A stretch of 11,932 nucleotides of DNA from Sphingomonadales bacterium (GCA_018067055.1 JAGPVK010000386.1:1-11932), one strand, 5' to 3'; shown: positions 1-7,824, counted from the stretch's first letter. Program-made: numbers and translations. Notes: generated by a model from the letters alone, not told the origin.

Positions 1-203
1 GAAAGAGGGACGCGATGCTCTCTACGCATCTTGGTCTCGCCGGCTGGTATCGTCCATACGGCTTCGTCAAGATTGACATCCACCCATTTCATTGCTCGAA
101 TCTCTCCTGGGCGCTGAAACAGATGTGGTGAAAGTCGCAGGGCAGCGTTTGTTGATGCATGGCCACGCGCGTCGATAAAATGCCATCTTTCCAAAGCTAA
201 AAT
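1..203 (-). pseudogene. Truncated P4-type tyrosine integrase remnant (runs off left edge)
   Basis: Reading the minus strand from 203 to 1 gives an open frame of 67 codons, preceded by an in-frame stop at 206-204. From about base 170 onward it reads like the start of the catalytic domain of P4-family tyrosine recombinases: AALRLSPHLFQRPGEIRAMK, then a KWVDVNLDEAVWTIPAGETK stretch, then MRREHRVPLS. The RPGE arginine matches the first catalytic Arg and the Lys of ETKMRREH matches the beta-hairpin Lys; the H-x-x-R and Tyr boxes would lie beyond the left edge. In intact integrases of about 400 residues some 200 or more residues precede this box, so the DNA-binding N-terminus is missing. The only nearby ATG (92-90) falls inside the conserved block and is not a credible start. 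I read this as a decayed integrase or deletion scar marking a former mobile-element boundary. Confidence is high for the family and moderate for the pseudogene call. Confidence 0.75.
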
Positions 204-260
204 TTATAGCTCTTCAGCGATCAACGACGATGAACGTCTATTGCAATATCCTGTAACTTG

Positions 261-276
261 TATAACAATACCTTCT
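261..276 (+). promoter_or_regulatory. Leader element A, -10-like TATAACAATACCTTCT upstream of thiolase
   Basis: TATAAC at 261-266 resembles a sigma-70 -10 hexamer. It starts 31 bases before the thiolase ATG. The 13-mer TATAACAATACCT recurs exactly at 11224-11236, before the second NTF2 gene. The nearest -35-like hexamer, TTGCAA at 241-246, gives only a 14-base spacer, so activator-dependent initiation or a protein-binding role is possible. Confidence 0.5.
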
Positions 277-291
277 AACGAGGAGAATGAC

Positions 292-1521
292 ATGGTATAT
301 ATCTTGGGTGGCTGGCAGACCGACTTTGCCCAGAATTGGGAACGTCAGGGCGAAGATATCGCCTCCGTTTTTGCCGACACGCTGCACAAGGGGCTGGCGC
401 AAGCCGATCTCGATGCGGAAGATATTGAAACCGGCCATGTCGGAAATTTTGTTGCAGAGCTGTTCGCCGGACAGGGATTGCTGGGCGGCTTTTTCGGACA
501 GGCGCATCCGGCGCTCGATGGTCTTCCTACAGCGCGGCACGAAGCGGCCTGTGCGTCGGGCAGCGTCGCAATCCTTGCCGCAATGTCGGAAATCGAAGCC
601 GGTCGCTATGACCTTGCCTGCGTCCTGGGTCTGGAGCAGATGCGCAATGTGCCCGGGCGTGTTGCTGCCGATCATCTTGGCGCGGCGGCGTGGCGTGGAC
701 AGGAATATCAGGACGCAGAATATGTCTGGCCGCGCTCCTTTTCGGACCTCGCCGAGGAATATGACCAGCGCTATGGCCTGAAATATGAGCATTTGATGCG
801 GATATCCGAAATCAACTTCGCCAACGCCAAACGCAATCCCAACGCCCAAAGTCGCGACTGGACCTTTACCGAAAAAAGCTTCACCGCCGATGACGAGGCC
901 AATCCTGTTATCGAAGGCCGGACCCGCAAAATGGATTGCGGACAGGTTACCGATGGCGCAGCCGTGGTGTTTCTAGCCTCCGAAAAAAGGGCCCGGCAAT
1001 ATGCCGACGAGCACGGCGTTCCCTTGGAAAGCCTGGCACGCATTTCTGGCTGGGGCCATCGGTCCGCACCGATTTCCTACAAGCAGAAAATTCGCAACAG
1101 CGCCGACAGCCCCTATGTTTTTCCGCAAGTCAAACGGGCGGTCGACGAAGCCCGCATGCGCGCTGGCGTTGGCGGCATCGAAGCCATCGACATGGTCGAA
1201 ACCCACGATTGCTTCACCACCACCGAATATATGGCGATTGATCATCTCGGAATAACCGAAGCCGGCGAATCATGGAAAGCGATCGAGGATGGCAGCATCG
1301 AAATGGGTGGCCGGATTCCGGTCAATCCATCCGGCGGGCTTATCGGTCTCGGTCATCCTGTCGGCGCCACCGGCGTCCGCATGGTTCTCGATGCCGCCAA
1401 TCAGGTAACCGGTAAAGCGGGCGATTGTCAGGTCGAAGGCGCGCGTCGTGCACAGACCCTGAATATCGGCGGTTCCACGACCACGACCGTCAGCTTCATC
1501 GTCGAGCGCGAAGCTGCGTGA
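292..1521 (+). CDS. SCP-x/acetyl-CoA acetyltransferase-type thiolase
   Basis: This 409-residue thiolase probably performs CoA-dependent C-C cleavage (or the reverse condensation) of a 3-oxoacyl-CoA in the cytoplasm. The start is ATG 292 because a strong GAGGAG ribosome site (280-285) lies 6 bases upstream and the protein then begins MVYILGGWQTDF as thiolases do. The nucleophilic cysteine is in EAACASGS (Cys88). A second block, ETHDCFTT (about 304-311), has the HDCF signature of the SCP-x/SCP2-thiolase branch, and NPSGGLIGLGHPVGATG (about 345-361) holds the catalytic His355. The C-terminus NIGGSTTTTVSF is usual for this branch, which lacks the CxG box of classical thiolases. There is no fused SCP2 lipid-binding domain. 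It is first in a plus-strand operon, and its TGA overlaps the likely GTG start of the next gene by four bases. Members of this branch act in sterol, bile acid and branched-chain degradation; the actual substrate here is unknown. Confidence 0.9.
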   Translation: MVYILGGWQTDFAQNWERQGEDIASVFADTLHKGLAQADLDAEDIETGHVGNFVAELFAGQGLLGGFFGQAHPALDGLPTARHEAACASGSVAILAAMSEIEAGRYDLACVLGLEQMRNVPGRVAADHLGAAAWRGQEYQDAEYVWPRSFSDLAEEYDQRYGLKYEHLMRISEINFANAKRNPNAQSRDWTFTEKSFTADDEANPVIEGRTRKMDCGQVTDGAAVVFLASEKRARQYADEHGVPLESLARISGWGHRSAPISYKQKIRNSADSPYVFPQVKRAVDEARMRAGVGGIEAIDMVETHDCFTTTEYMAIDHLGITEAGESWKAIEDGSIEMGGRIPVNPSGGLIGLGHPVGATGVRMVLDAANQVTGKAGDCQVEGARRAQTLNIGGSTTTTVSFIVEREAA

Positions 1522-2036
1522 TCGGTCGGCGCGAAGTCATCATCATGGCGGCGGGAGCCACGCTGGCCGCCTGCTCAAAAAATATAACAGCATCTGGAGA
1601 AAGCGACATGTCGAGCCGATTTGAACAGTTTAAAGCCGTGATCGAATCCTGGAAAAAGAAAGACATCGACGCAGTGATCAATGCGTTGAGCGAAGATGTT
1701 GTCTGGCATTATGCCGCCGCCATTGCCCCGCCAGCCAAGGGAAAAGCTGAAGCGCGTGCCTTTATCGAGCGCTTTGGCGCAGGCATTGGCGAAGTCAAAT
1801 GGCGGATCTTTGAATATGCCGAGACCGCAGACCGTCTGTTTGTCGAAGGCGTTGACGAATATGTCACCAAAGACGGCGTTAGCGTTGCCGCACCTTATGC
1901 CGGCGTGATCGAGTTTTCCGGCGACAAGATTAGCGGCTGGCGTGATTATGTCGATCGGGGCGTGATCGACCATATGAAGGCGGGCAATCCCTATCCCGAG
2001 CAGGTGAAAGAGCTCATCGCTCGGCCAGCGCGGTAA
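1518..2036 (+). CDS. NTF2/SnoaL-like protein, predicted Tat lipoprotein (alternative start 1608)
   Basis: The core is a single NTF2-fold (SnoaL / limonene-epoxide-hydrolase-like) domain, with an N-terminal helix (MSSRFEQFKAVIESWKKKDI), the strand FVEGVDEYV, and the closing signature VIEFSGDKISGWRDYVD. Two starts are possible. GTG 1518 overlaps the thiolase stop as GTGA and adds 30 residues that look like a twin-arginine lipoprotein signal: GRREVIIMAAGATLAAC, with RR at 4-5, a hydrophobic core and a lipobox ending at Cys19. ATG 1608 has a much better ribosome site (GGAGAAA at 1596-1602) and would give a cytoplasmic 142-residue protein. I annotate the long form because the signal is so well formed. 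Relative to limonene-1,2-epoxide hydrolase, the R-x-D pair reads G111-V-D113, losing the arginine, while the last Asp is kept in WRDY (Asp143). Hydrolase activity is therefore doubtful; an isomerase/cyclase or binding role is as likely. The next gene starts 11 bases downstream. Confidence 0.8.
   Translation: MIGRREVIIMAAGATLAACSKNITASGESDMSSRFEQFKAVIESWKKKDIDAVINALSEDVVWHYAAAIAPPAKGKAEARAFIERFGAGIGEVKWRIFEYAETADRLFVEGVDEYVTKDGVSVAAPYAGVIEFSGDKISGWRDYVDRGVIDHMKAGNPYPEQVKELIARPAR
1583..1602 (+). promoter_or_regulatory. Leader element C (degenerate TATAACAGCATCT) with Shine-Dalgarno GGAGAAA
   Basis: TATAACAGCATCT at 1583-1595 matches leader elements A and B at 10 of 13 positions. It is followed at once by GGAGAAA (1596-1602), five bases from ATG 1608. 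If functional it could drive an internal start giving an unexported form of the NTF2-like protein. It lies inside the long-form coding sequence, so chance resemblance is possible. Confidence 0.35.
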
Positions 2037-2047
2037 ACAGGACCAAA

Positions 2048-3844
2048 ATGACCGATTTTCGAACCGCGCCGTTTCGCGACGCCGAATTCATGCCCGTTGA
2101 TCTGGACGTGGACCGGCAGGATGACGGTACCATTATCTTTAAATCAAACATCCCGATGCCGGAGCGGGAGACCAATGTCGCGCGCGCCTTTTTCCAGAGC
2201 GCCGAGAAAAATGCCGGCACCATCGCTCTGGCGCAGCGCGGCGCGGATGGTGAATGGGAGACTGTCGATTATGCCACGCTCGGTCGGCGGATCGCTTCGC
2301 TCGCTGCCTGGCTGATCGAAAATATACCCGCCGGGCGCGCGGTCATGGTGCTGGCGGAAAATTCGATCGATTCCGCGATCGTCAAATTCGCCTGTTATGC
2401 GGCGCGGGTCATTCATACCCCGGTCAGTCCCGCCTATGCGCTTGCCGCCGACTATGCACGACTGTCGCATGTCGCCGCTATGACCAATCCGGCCTGTATT
2501 TTCGCGCCGGCGACAGCCGCTTTTGTCAAGGCGGTCGAGACGGTTCTGGCTGACGATGTTGCGATCCTGACCGATAATCCGGGCGCATTTTCCCGGCCCG
2601 CGACAGCGCTCGGCGAAATTTTTGCCATGGCTGCGACCGATGCGGTGCAAGAATCCATAGACCGGATCAATCCCGACGATGTCGCCAGCTATATGATGAC
2701 GTCCGGTTCCACTGGCCTGCCCAAAGTGGTCCAGCTAAGCATGACCGCGCTGGCCGCCAATACGGCGCAGACGATAGCAGCAATTGGCAAAGCTGCGGGA
2801 TGGGATGACGTCATGCTTGACTGGCTGCCGTGGCACCATGCAGCAGGCGCTTCGGTCTTGCGGTCCTGTCTGGTCGAAGGCGGTTCGCTTTATATCGACG
2901 CGGGAAAGCCTGCGCCGGGACTGTTCGACACATCCATCCGCAATTTGCGCGAAATTTCCGTCTGCTATTTCAACAATGTGCCATCGGGCTATGCAATGCT
3001 GGTCGCGGCGATGGAAGATGACCTCGAACTGCGCGCCAGTTTCTTCAAGAAAATGCGCCTTATGCTCTATGGCGGTGCCGGCCTGCCGCAGAATGTCTAT
3101 GACAGGCTGCAGGAAATGGCGGTCTCGGAGACTGGTCACCGGATTCACATGACCACCGGCTATGGCATGACCGAGACTGTCTCGGGTTGCCTGACCATTC
3201 ACTATCCTACTCAAAAAGTCGGGATTGGATTGCCGTGCCCCGATGTTACGGTGAAGCTGGTGCCGACCGATGGCCGTTACGAAGTCCGCCTGCGCGGCAG
3301 AAACCTGATGAATGGCTATCTCAACGAGCCGGAGAAAAATGCCGCGGTTTTTGACGAGCAGGGCTTTTATAAAACCGGTGATCTGGCGCGGCTGATCGAT
3401 CCGGACAATCTCGAGGAAGGCCTAGCTTTTGCCGGTCGTCTGGCGGAAGAATTCAAACTGTCCAACGGCACCTGGGTCTATGGCGGGGAACTGCGGGACA
3501 GCCTGCTGAAGGCGCTGGCTCCCGATGTCATGGAATTGGTGCTTTGCGACGCCAACCGGCCCTATCTGACGATGATGGCCTGGCCCGGTCCAAAGGCAGA
3601 TGCCGACACCGCACCCCGGATTGCCGAAAAACTGCAGGGGTTCAACGCCAATCGTAGCGGCAAGTCGGCGACAATCCAGCGCTTTGCCTTGCTCGCCTCC
3701 CCGCCTGATCCGTCGGTCCAAGAAGTGTCCGAAAAAGGCAGTATCAACCGGCGCGCCGTGATTGAAAATCGCGCGGACATTGTCGAGCAGCTTTACGCCG
3801 ACTCACCATCCGCCTCGATATTCTGCGTCGATAGCAGCACATAA
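2048..3844 (+). CDS. AMP-forming acyl-CoA ligase, feruloyl-CoA-synthase-like
   Basis: This 598-residue enzyme should adenylate a carboxylic acid and transfer it to CoA. The nucleotide loop is TSGSTGLPK (218-226), then DWLPWHH (258-264), the adenine-site block TGYGMTET (370-377), the hinge-side YKTGDL (441-446), GRLAEEFKLSNGTWV (463-477) and a C-terminal EKGSINRR (562-569) carrying the probable catalytic Lys563. The blocks LYIDAGKPAPGLFD and EEFKLSNGTWV are typical of the feruloyl-CoA synthase subgroup rather than of fatty-acid ligases. The nucleotide loop has PKVV where most relatives have PKGV. ATG 2048 follows the NTF2 stop after 11 bases with only a weak AGGA-type ribosome site, so translation probably depends on the upstream genes. 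The substrate could be an aromatic propenoate, but this subgroup is also common in terpenoid and steroid clusters, so I do not assign ferulate. Confidence 0.85.
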   Translation: MTDFRTAPFRDAEFMPVDLDVDRQDDGTIIFKSNIPMPERETNVARAFFQSAEKNAGTIALAQRGADGEWETVDYATLGRRIASLAAWLIENIPAGRAVMVLAENSIDSAIVKFACYAARVIHTPVSPAYALAADYARLSHVAAMTNPACIFAPATAAFVKAVETVLADDVAILTDNPGAFSRPATALGEIFAMAATDAVQESIDRINPDDVASYMMTSGSTGLPKVVQLSMTALAANTAQTIAAIGKAAGWDDVMLDWLPWHHAAGASVLRSCLVEGGSLYIDAGKPAPGLFDTSIRNLREISVCYFNNVPSGYAMLVAAMEDDLELRASFFKKMRLMLYGGAGLPQNVYDRLQEMAVSETGHRIHMTTGYGMTETVSGCLTIHYPTQKVGIGLPCPDVTVKLVPTDGRYEVRLRGRNLMNGYLNEPEKNAAVFDEQGFYKTGDLARLIDPDNLEEGLAFAGRLAEEFKLSNGTWVYGGELRDSLLKALAPDVMELVLCDANRPYLTMMAWPGPKADADTAPRIAEKLQGFNANRSGKSATIQRFALLASPPDPSVQEVSEKGSINRRAVIENRADIVEQLYADSPSASIFCVDSST

Positions 3845-3853
3845 GGAATCCCC

Positions 3854-4648
3854 ATGAATCTGGTCACTCTGTTGGCGATCAATGCCGCAATATTGTTTAC
3901 CCTGTTTTTTGTGCTGTGGTTGATCTTCCAGAAGACCCGCGATGTCACGCCGATTGATAGCGTCTGGGCGCTGGGTATGGTGGTGTTGGCGATCAGCAGC
4001 TTCTTCCTTGGCAGCGGATCGGACGACCGCAAATATCTGCTGCTCGGCCTATGTGCCGTATGGGGTCTTCGATTGGGCGGCTATATGCTGTGGCGTTGGC
4101 GCGATCACGGGCCGGACCGGCGCTATGAAGCTTTGGTCGGCAAGGCCAAGGCAAACAAGGGCTGGGGCTTTGGTCACGCAACGGCGCGGCTGGTCATTGC
4201 CCCGCAGGCGCCGATGCTGTTCATCGTCTGCCTGCCGGTTCAGCTCGGGCAAGCGGGCCCACCGGTCGCGCTCGGTACGCTCGCCATGGTGGGTGCTGCG
4301 CTCGCCATTGTCGGGATAATCTTTGAAACGGTCAGCGACTGGCAGCTTACGAAGTTCAAGCAAAATCCGGATAATGCCGGGAAGGTCATGCAATATGGCC
4401 TGTGGCGTTACACACGCCATCCCAATTATTTCGGCGATGCCTGTGTCTGGTGGGGATTGTTCCTGATTGCAGCGGAAACACCCGCTGGCATATGGTCCTT
4501 CTTCGGCCCCGCCCTGCTCACCTGGACATTGATGAAATGGTCCGGCGCGCCAACGGTGGAAAACCGGTTGCACAAGACAAGAGAAGGCTATGCCGATTAC
4601 GTCCGGCGGACCTCGGGTTTCATCCCGATGCCACCCAAAGGCGGCTGA
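3854..4648 (+). CDS. DUF1295 / steroid 5-alpha-reductase-like integral membrane protein
   Basis: This 264-residue polytopic membrane protein has about six to seven hydrophobic segments (roughly 3-25, 38-54, 60-80, 112-132, 140-160, 195-230). The diagnostic C-terminal region reads SDWQLTKFK (161-169), GLWRYTRHPNYFGD (182-195) and, near the end, ENRLHKTREGYADYVRRT. These are the conserved motifs of the DUF1295 / 3-oxo-5-alpha-steroid 4-dehydrogenase superfamily, whose characterised members reduce conjugated C=C bonds with NAD(P)H or act as isoprenoid-type methyltransferases. An AAGGAA ribosome site (3843-3848) overlaps the upstream stop, and the gene starts nine bases after it. It ends the plus-strand operon and converges on the next gene with a 3-base gap, leaving no room for a separate terminator. 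Enone reduction is plausible from context, but the substrate is unknown. Confidence 0.85.
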   Translation: MNLVTLLAINAAILFTLFFVLWLIFQKTRDVTPIDSVWALGMVVLAISSFFLGSGSDDRKYLLLGLCAVWGLRLGGYMLWRWRDHGPDRRYEALVGKAKANKGWGFGHATARLVIAPQAPMLFIVCLPVQLGQAGPPVALGTLAMVGAALAIVGIIFETVSDWQLTKFKQNPDNAGKVMQYGLWRYTRHPNYFGDACVWWGLFLIAAETPAGIWSFFGPALLTWTLMKWSGAPTVENRLHKTREGYADYVRRTSGFIPMPPKGG

Positions 4649-4651
4649 TCG

Positions 4652-5581
4652 CTATCCCCCGATCGCGGCCAGCCGCGCCTTGCCGGACAAGAATTCGCTT
4701 TCTAGCTGATCCGCTATGGCGGCAATATGCTCGCGCCGCTTGACTGCTTGGATACCCTGGCCTGCCGCCCATAGGTCCTTCCAGCGTGTGCCGACATCGT
4801 CGCCGCCATAATTGCGCGCGGCGGGCTTGGTCAGATTGTCGAGATCATAGCCATTGGCGATCAGCGATGGGATCAGCCAGGATGCAGGCGTGCCGGTGAC
4901 CGCCGCACTGACGATCAGATCCGTGGCATCGCTATCGACGACCATATCCTTATAGGCGTCGGCCGCCATGCTTTCTTCAGCGGCGAGAAAACGCGTCCCC
5001 ATATAGACGAGATCGGCACCGGCCGCGACCGCCCCGGCCACGCCCGCGCCATCGGATATCCCGCCGCCGACGCAGACAATGCCGTCGAAAAATTCCCGGA
5101 TCGCAGAGAGAAAGGCAAAGGGCGATAATTGCCCGGTATGCCCGCCTGCGCCAGAGGATACCGCGACCAGGCCATCCGCGCCTGCGGCGGCAGCCTTTTT
5201 GCCCAGCGCAATCGTCACAATATCGGCGAGCACGATGCCGCCATATTGATGCACGACCGAAATCGCGGGTGCCGGACTGCCAAGGGCGGTGATCACGATC
5301 GGCGGTTTGTGTTTTGCTACCAGCGCGAGATCATCGGGCAGACGGTCATTGGTGCTGTGGGTGACGAGATTTGCCGCCCATAAACCATCACTATCTTTGG
5401 TCTCGGCGGCAATTTGTGTCATCCACTGGTCAAGCTGCTCGCTTGTGCGGCAATTGGGCGTCGGAAAAGCCCCGACCATTCCAGCACGAGCCGCCGCAAT
5501 GACCATCTCCGGGCCCGAGACCAGAAACATCGGCGCGACAACCACCGGCATGCGCAAGCGGGCTAATATAGGATTCGTCAT
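4652..5581 (-). CDS. Nitronate monooxygenase-like (2-nitropropane dioxygenase family) flavoprotein
   Basis: This 309-residue FMN-dependent TIM-barrel protein belongs to the NMO/2-nitropropane dioxygenase family. It starts MTNPILARLRMPVVVAPMFL as this family does. Further signatures are SSGAGGHTGQLSPF (142-155) with the likely catalytic His148, VGGGISDG (171-178) and GADLVYMGTRFLA (188-200), which bind the FMN phosphate. Characterised members oxidise nitronates, but many relatives in catabolic clusters act as enoyl/2-enoic reductases or have unknown roles, so the name is a family label. Its ATG shares one base with the stop of the upstream thiolase (TAATG), and a GGAGAG ribosome site (5588-5593 on the opposite strand) lies six bases before it. 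It is the last gene of a three-gene minus-strand operon and is therefore probably a pathway enzyme rather than a detoxification gene. Confidence 0.88.
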   Translation of the reverse strand: MTNPILARLRMPVVVAPMFLVSGPEMVIAAARAGMVGAFPTPNCRTSEQLDQWMTQIAAETKDSDGLWAANLVTHSTNDRLPDDLALVAKHKPPIVITALGSPAPAISVVHQYGGIVLADIVTIALGKKAAAAGADGLVAVSSGAGGHTGQLSPFAFLSAIREFFDGIVCVGGGISDGAGVAGAVAAGADLVYMGTRFLAAEESMAADAYKDMVVDSDATDLIVSAAVTGTPASWLIPSLIANGYDLDNLTKPAARNYGGDDVGTRWKDLWAAGQGIQAVKRREHIAAIADQLESEFLSGKARLAAIGG

Positions 5582-6732
5582 TACAGTCTCTCCACGATCA
5601 TTGCGGCACCGACGCCTTGCGCACCGGAGGCCACGACCAGTCCATATTTGCCATCTGCGGCATCCAGAGCGTCGAGCAAAGTCGATAATAATATCGCGCC
5701 GGTAGCCCCCATCGGATGGCCCTTGGCAATATGGCCGCCGCTGACGTTCACCTTGTCCATGTCCGGCTCATAGTTGCGCCGAAACAATGCATAAGGGACG
5801 GCAAAGGCTTCCATGAATTCGATCCGGTCCATCTGGTCGAGAGACAATCCGGATTGTTCGAGCACCATGTCCATGGCGACAAACCCCGCCGTCAGCGACT
5901 GCCGCGCATCACCACCTGCGTCGGCAAACGCAACCAACCGAGCCCGCGGAGACGCGAACGCATCCCGTCCTCCGACGACCGCCAATCCTGCGCCATCTGT
6001 CATCGGCGGAGCATTGGCAACAGACATCCTTGGATCAGTCGCCTCGCCGATCAGCGCGTGCGCATATTGTTTGGCTAGTTCGCCAAAGGCCGGCGGCATG
6101 GCAGCAAGTTTTTCTCTATCCGTCACCCGCACCGCCTCGTCGTGGTCGAGATCGCCAATCGCAATGCGGGAAGCCTGCAAAGCACTATTGCTTTCCGCCT
6201 GTGCCGCCCGTGATTGCGAAAGATAACTGAGATCATCCATCTCCTTGCGCGTAACATTCTGCTCCGCCGCCAGGAGGTCGGCGGCCAGTACGACCGGAAT
6301 ATAGCGGTCTATGGGCTCGAATGCCTCGTCGGTATAATAATTTGCCTGGTCGGCCATGAATGATACCTGCGATAACATCTCCACACCGCCAGCCAGTGCA
6401 ACCTGGATTTGACCAGCCGACACAGCAGACGCCGCCTGGCCGATCGCCGTCAATCCGGAGACGCAGAAATTGTTTATCGTATGCGCACTACTGGCTTCCG
6501 GCAGGTCTGAAGCAATTTTCGTGACGAGCGCGATATGGCCGCCTTGCGCGCCGACCTGGCCGACACATCCGAGAGTCAATCTGTCGACATCGGATCGGTT
6601 GATCGATCTGCGCTGCTCTATCGCATCGATCAGCGCACCGACCAGACCATATGGGGTCTGCGCCGCCAGTCCGCCATCCGGCCGCGCCTTGCCGCGCACC
6701 GATCGGACACAGTCGCCAATAAAAATATCCAT
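5581..6732 (-). CDS. Thiolase family protein with altered active-site motifs
   Basis: This 383-residue thiolase-fold protein (MDIFIGDCVRSVRGK start) should act on 3-oxoacyl-CoA. Nucleophilic Cys90 is in NNFCVSGLTAIG and the catalytic His339 in AKGHPMGATGA. Two usual features are changed. The NEAFA loop reads MEAFA (307-311), losing the Asn that holds the oxyanion-hole water, and the C-terminal CxG box reads VVASGAQGVGAAM (about 366-378), with no cysteine anywhere after Cys90. That second Cys normally serves as the acid/base in classical thiolases, so the enzyme may work through a modified mechanism or have a narrow role. I chose ATG 6732, two bases past the upstream stop; a TTG at 6738 would overlap that stop but adds only two residues. 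The ribosome site is weak (AGAAAG). It is the middle gene of the minus-strand operon, overlapping the next start as TAATG. Confidence 0.88.
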   Translation of the reverse strand: MDIFIGDCVRSVRGKARPDGGLAAQTPYGLVGALIDAIEQRRSINRSDVDRLTLGCVGQVGAQGGHIALVTKIASDLPEASSAHTINNFCVSGLTAIGQAASAVSAGQIQVALAGGVEMLSQVSFMADQANYYTDEAFEPIDRYIPVVLAADLLAAEQNVTRKEMDDLSYLSQSRAAQAESNSALQASRIAIGDLDHDEAVRVTDREKLAAMPPAFGELAKQYAHALIGEATDPRMSVANAPPMTDGAGLAVVGGRDAFASPRARLVAFADAGGDARQSLTAGFVAMDMVLEQSGLSLDQMDRIEFMEAFAVPYALFRRNYEPDMDKVNVSGGHIAKGHPMGATGAILLSTLLDALDAADGKYGLVVASGAQGVGAAMIVERL

Positions 6733-6734
6733 GA

Positions 6735-7799
6735 TCAAACTTTCTGACGTTGCAAAGAAATTGAGGGCGGCTGAAAAGCAAACAGCCCGGCCGGCGCAGC
6801 GATAATTTCGGGAATAGCGTTGATGGCAACCGCACAGACCGCATCGGTCAGCGCCCTGGAAGGGGGCTTGGTCGGATCAGACTCGGAAATATCCAAGGTC
6901 ATTTTGATATCGGGGCGGCCCTTGATATTCATGATCCAATGCCCTTGCCGGTCGCTGGCGTGCAGATTGGGGTCCGCCGTCCAGATGATCGACTGGAGCA
7001 GATCCGTGCCATTTGCGAGGTGTGCGGTCCAGCGCCACTCGGTTGCGGCGACCGTGCCCTTGGCAATAGTGCCCGCCGCGACCGCAATATCACGCGGTGC
7101 GATCGTCAATTGATGATCCGGTTCAATCGTCAAAATCTCGCTACCCAGATGATTGGCACAAAAATACAGGACTTCGGAAAATAACGCCCCATAGAGGTTG
7201 CTAAGCGGGCCTTGGCGGATATCTTTTTCCTGGGGATTGGAGCCCAGCCCCATCAGACCGAAAACAAATTCCGGACTGGCCATCGCCGAAGCGTCGACGG
7301 TTTCAAAAATTTCGACCCGGTCCATATCCACCGACATCGCACTGGCTGCCATCAATAGCCGTTCTGCGACCATTCCGGGATTGACGCCCACTCCGGCGAG
7401 CGTCGCGTTGCCCTTGATCGCTGCAGCGCGCAACGGCCCGGCATAGCTCTCGCCGTGCGCGTCCGGCCAATGAAAGCCTGCAGTGGAAATTACATTCTTG
7501 CCCGATTCCAGCAATCGAATAACATCGGGGACCAGTGCTTCATAAGGCAATGTGATGCGCGGCATATGGATGACAACGTCCGCATCGGTCCTGATGATCT
7601 CGTTGATATTGTCGGTGGCGAGGACGCCGGAGCGCGCGCGTCTGGCAATCTCGCCAACGTCCATCCCGGATTTTTTGTTCGAATAAACCAGCGTCCCGAC
7701 GAGATCCATATCGGCGTTATCCATCACCATCCGCATAGCGGTTCGGCCCATCGACCCGCTTGCCCATTGAATGACCCGGATCGCTTTGCCTATATTCAT
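6735..7799 (-). CDS. DHPR-like NAD(P)-binding oxidoreductase
   Basis: This 354-residue protein begins with a Rossmann fold: RVIQWASGSMGRTAMR (about 8-23), with the glycine-rich turn ASGSMGR. It then has DADVVIHMPRITL (72-84), a substrate-domain block STAGFHWPD (105-113) and GVGVNPGMVAERL (136-148). This is the pattern of the dihydrodipicolinate reductase / 2,4-diaminopentanoate dehydrogenase-like family often called DHPR N-terminal domain proteins. Relatives are common in actinobacterial and sphingomonad lipid or terpenoid degradation clusters, where the substrate is mostly unknown, so lysine biosynthesis is not implied. It is first in the minus-strand operon; its stop lies two bases before the thiolase ATG. 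The start at 7799 has only a weak ribosome site, and a good promoter sits about 40-70 bases upstream. Confidence 0.82.
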   Translation of the reverse strand: MNIGKAIRVIQWASGSMGRTAMRMVMDNADMDLVGTLVYSNKKSGMDVGEIARRARSGVLATDNINEIIRTDADVVIHMPRITLPYEALVPDVIRLLESGKNVISTAGFHWPDAHGESYAGPLRAAAIKGNATLAGVGVNPGMVAERLLMAASAMSVDMDRVEIFETVDASAMASPEFVFGLMGLGSNPQEKDIRQGPLSNLYGALFSEVLYFCANHLGSEILTIEPDHQLTIAPRDIAVAAGTIAKGTVAATEWRWTAHLANGTDLLQSIIWTADPNLHASDRQGHWIMNIKGRPDIKMTLDISESDPTKPPSRALTDAVCAVAINAIPEIIAAPAGLFAFQPPSISLQRQKV

Positions 7800-7824
7800 A
7801 TATTCTGTTCCCGGAAAAGTTGCA

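Noticed and set aside
195..211. AGCTA-N7-TAGCT near-palindrome next to the integrase remnant, considered as an attachment site
   Set aside because: Short arms, AT-rich, no second copy found in the window and no tRNA gene beside it.
241..291. Extended TTG start for the first thiolase
   Set aside because: The extension reads through the promoter-like leader and the ribosome site; ATG 292 has an ideal Shine-Dalgarno and matches the family's N-terminus.
2735..3214. Minus-strand open frame inside the feruloyl-CoA-synthase-like gene
   Set aside because: Low-complexity basic/Cys-rich translation without motifs, fully covered by a gene with intact conserved motifs.
4049..4573. Minus-strand open frame antisense to the DUF1295 gene
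   Set aside because: No domain or ribosome site, and overlaps a membrane protein with clear family motifs.
6733..6738. TTG start for the second thiolase overlapping the upstream stop
   Set aside because: It adds only two residues before an ATG that gives the usual thiolase N-terminus; it cannot be excluded but is less likely.
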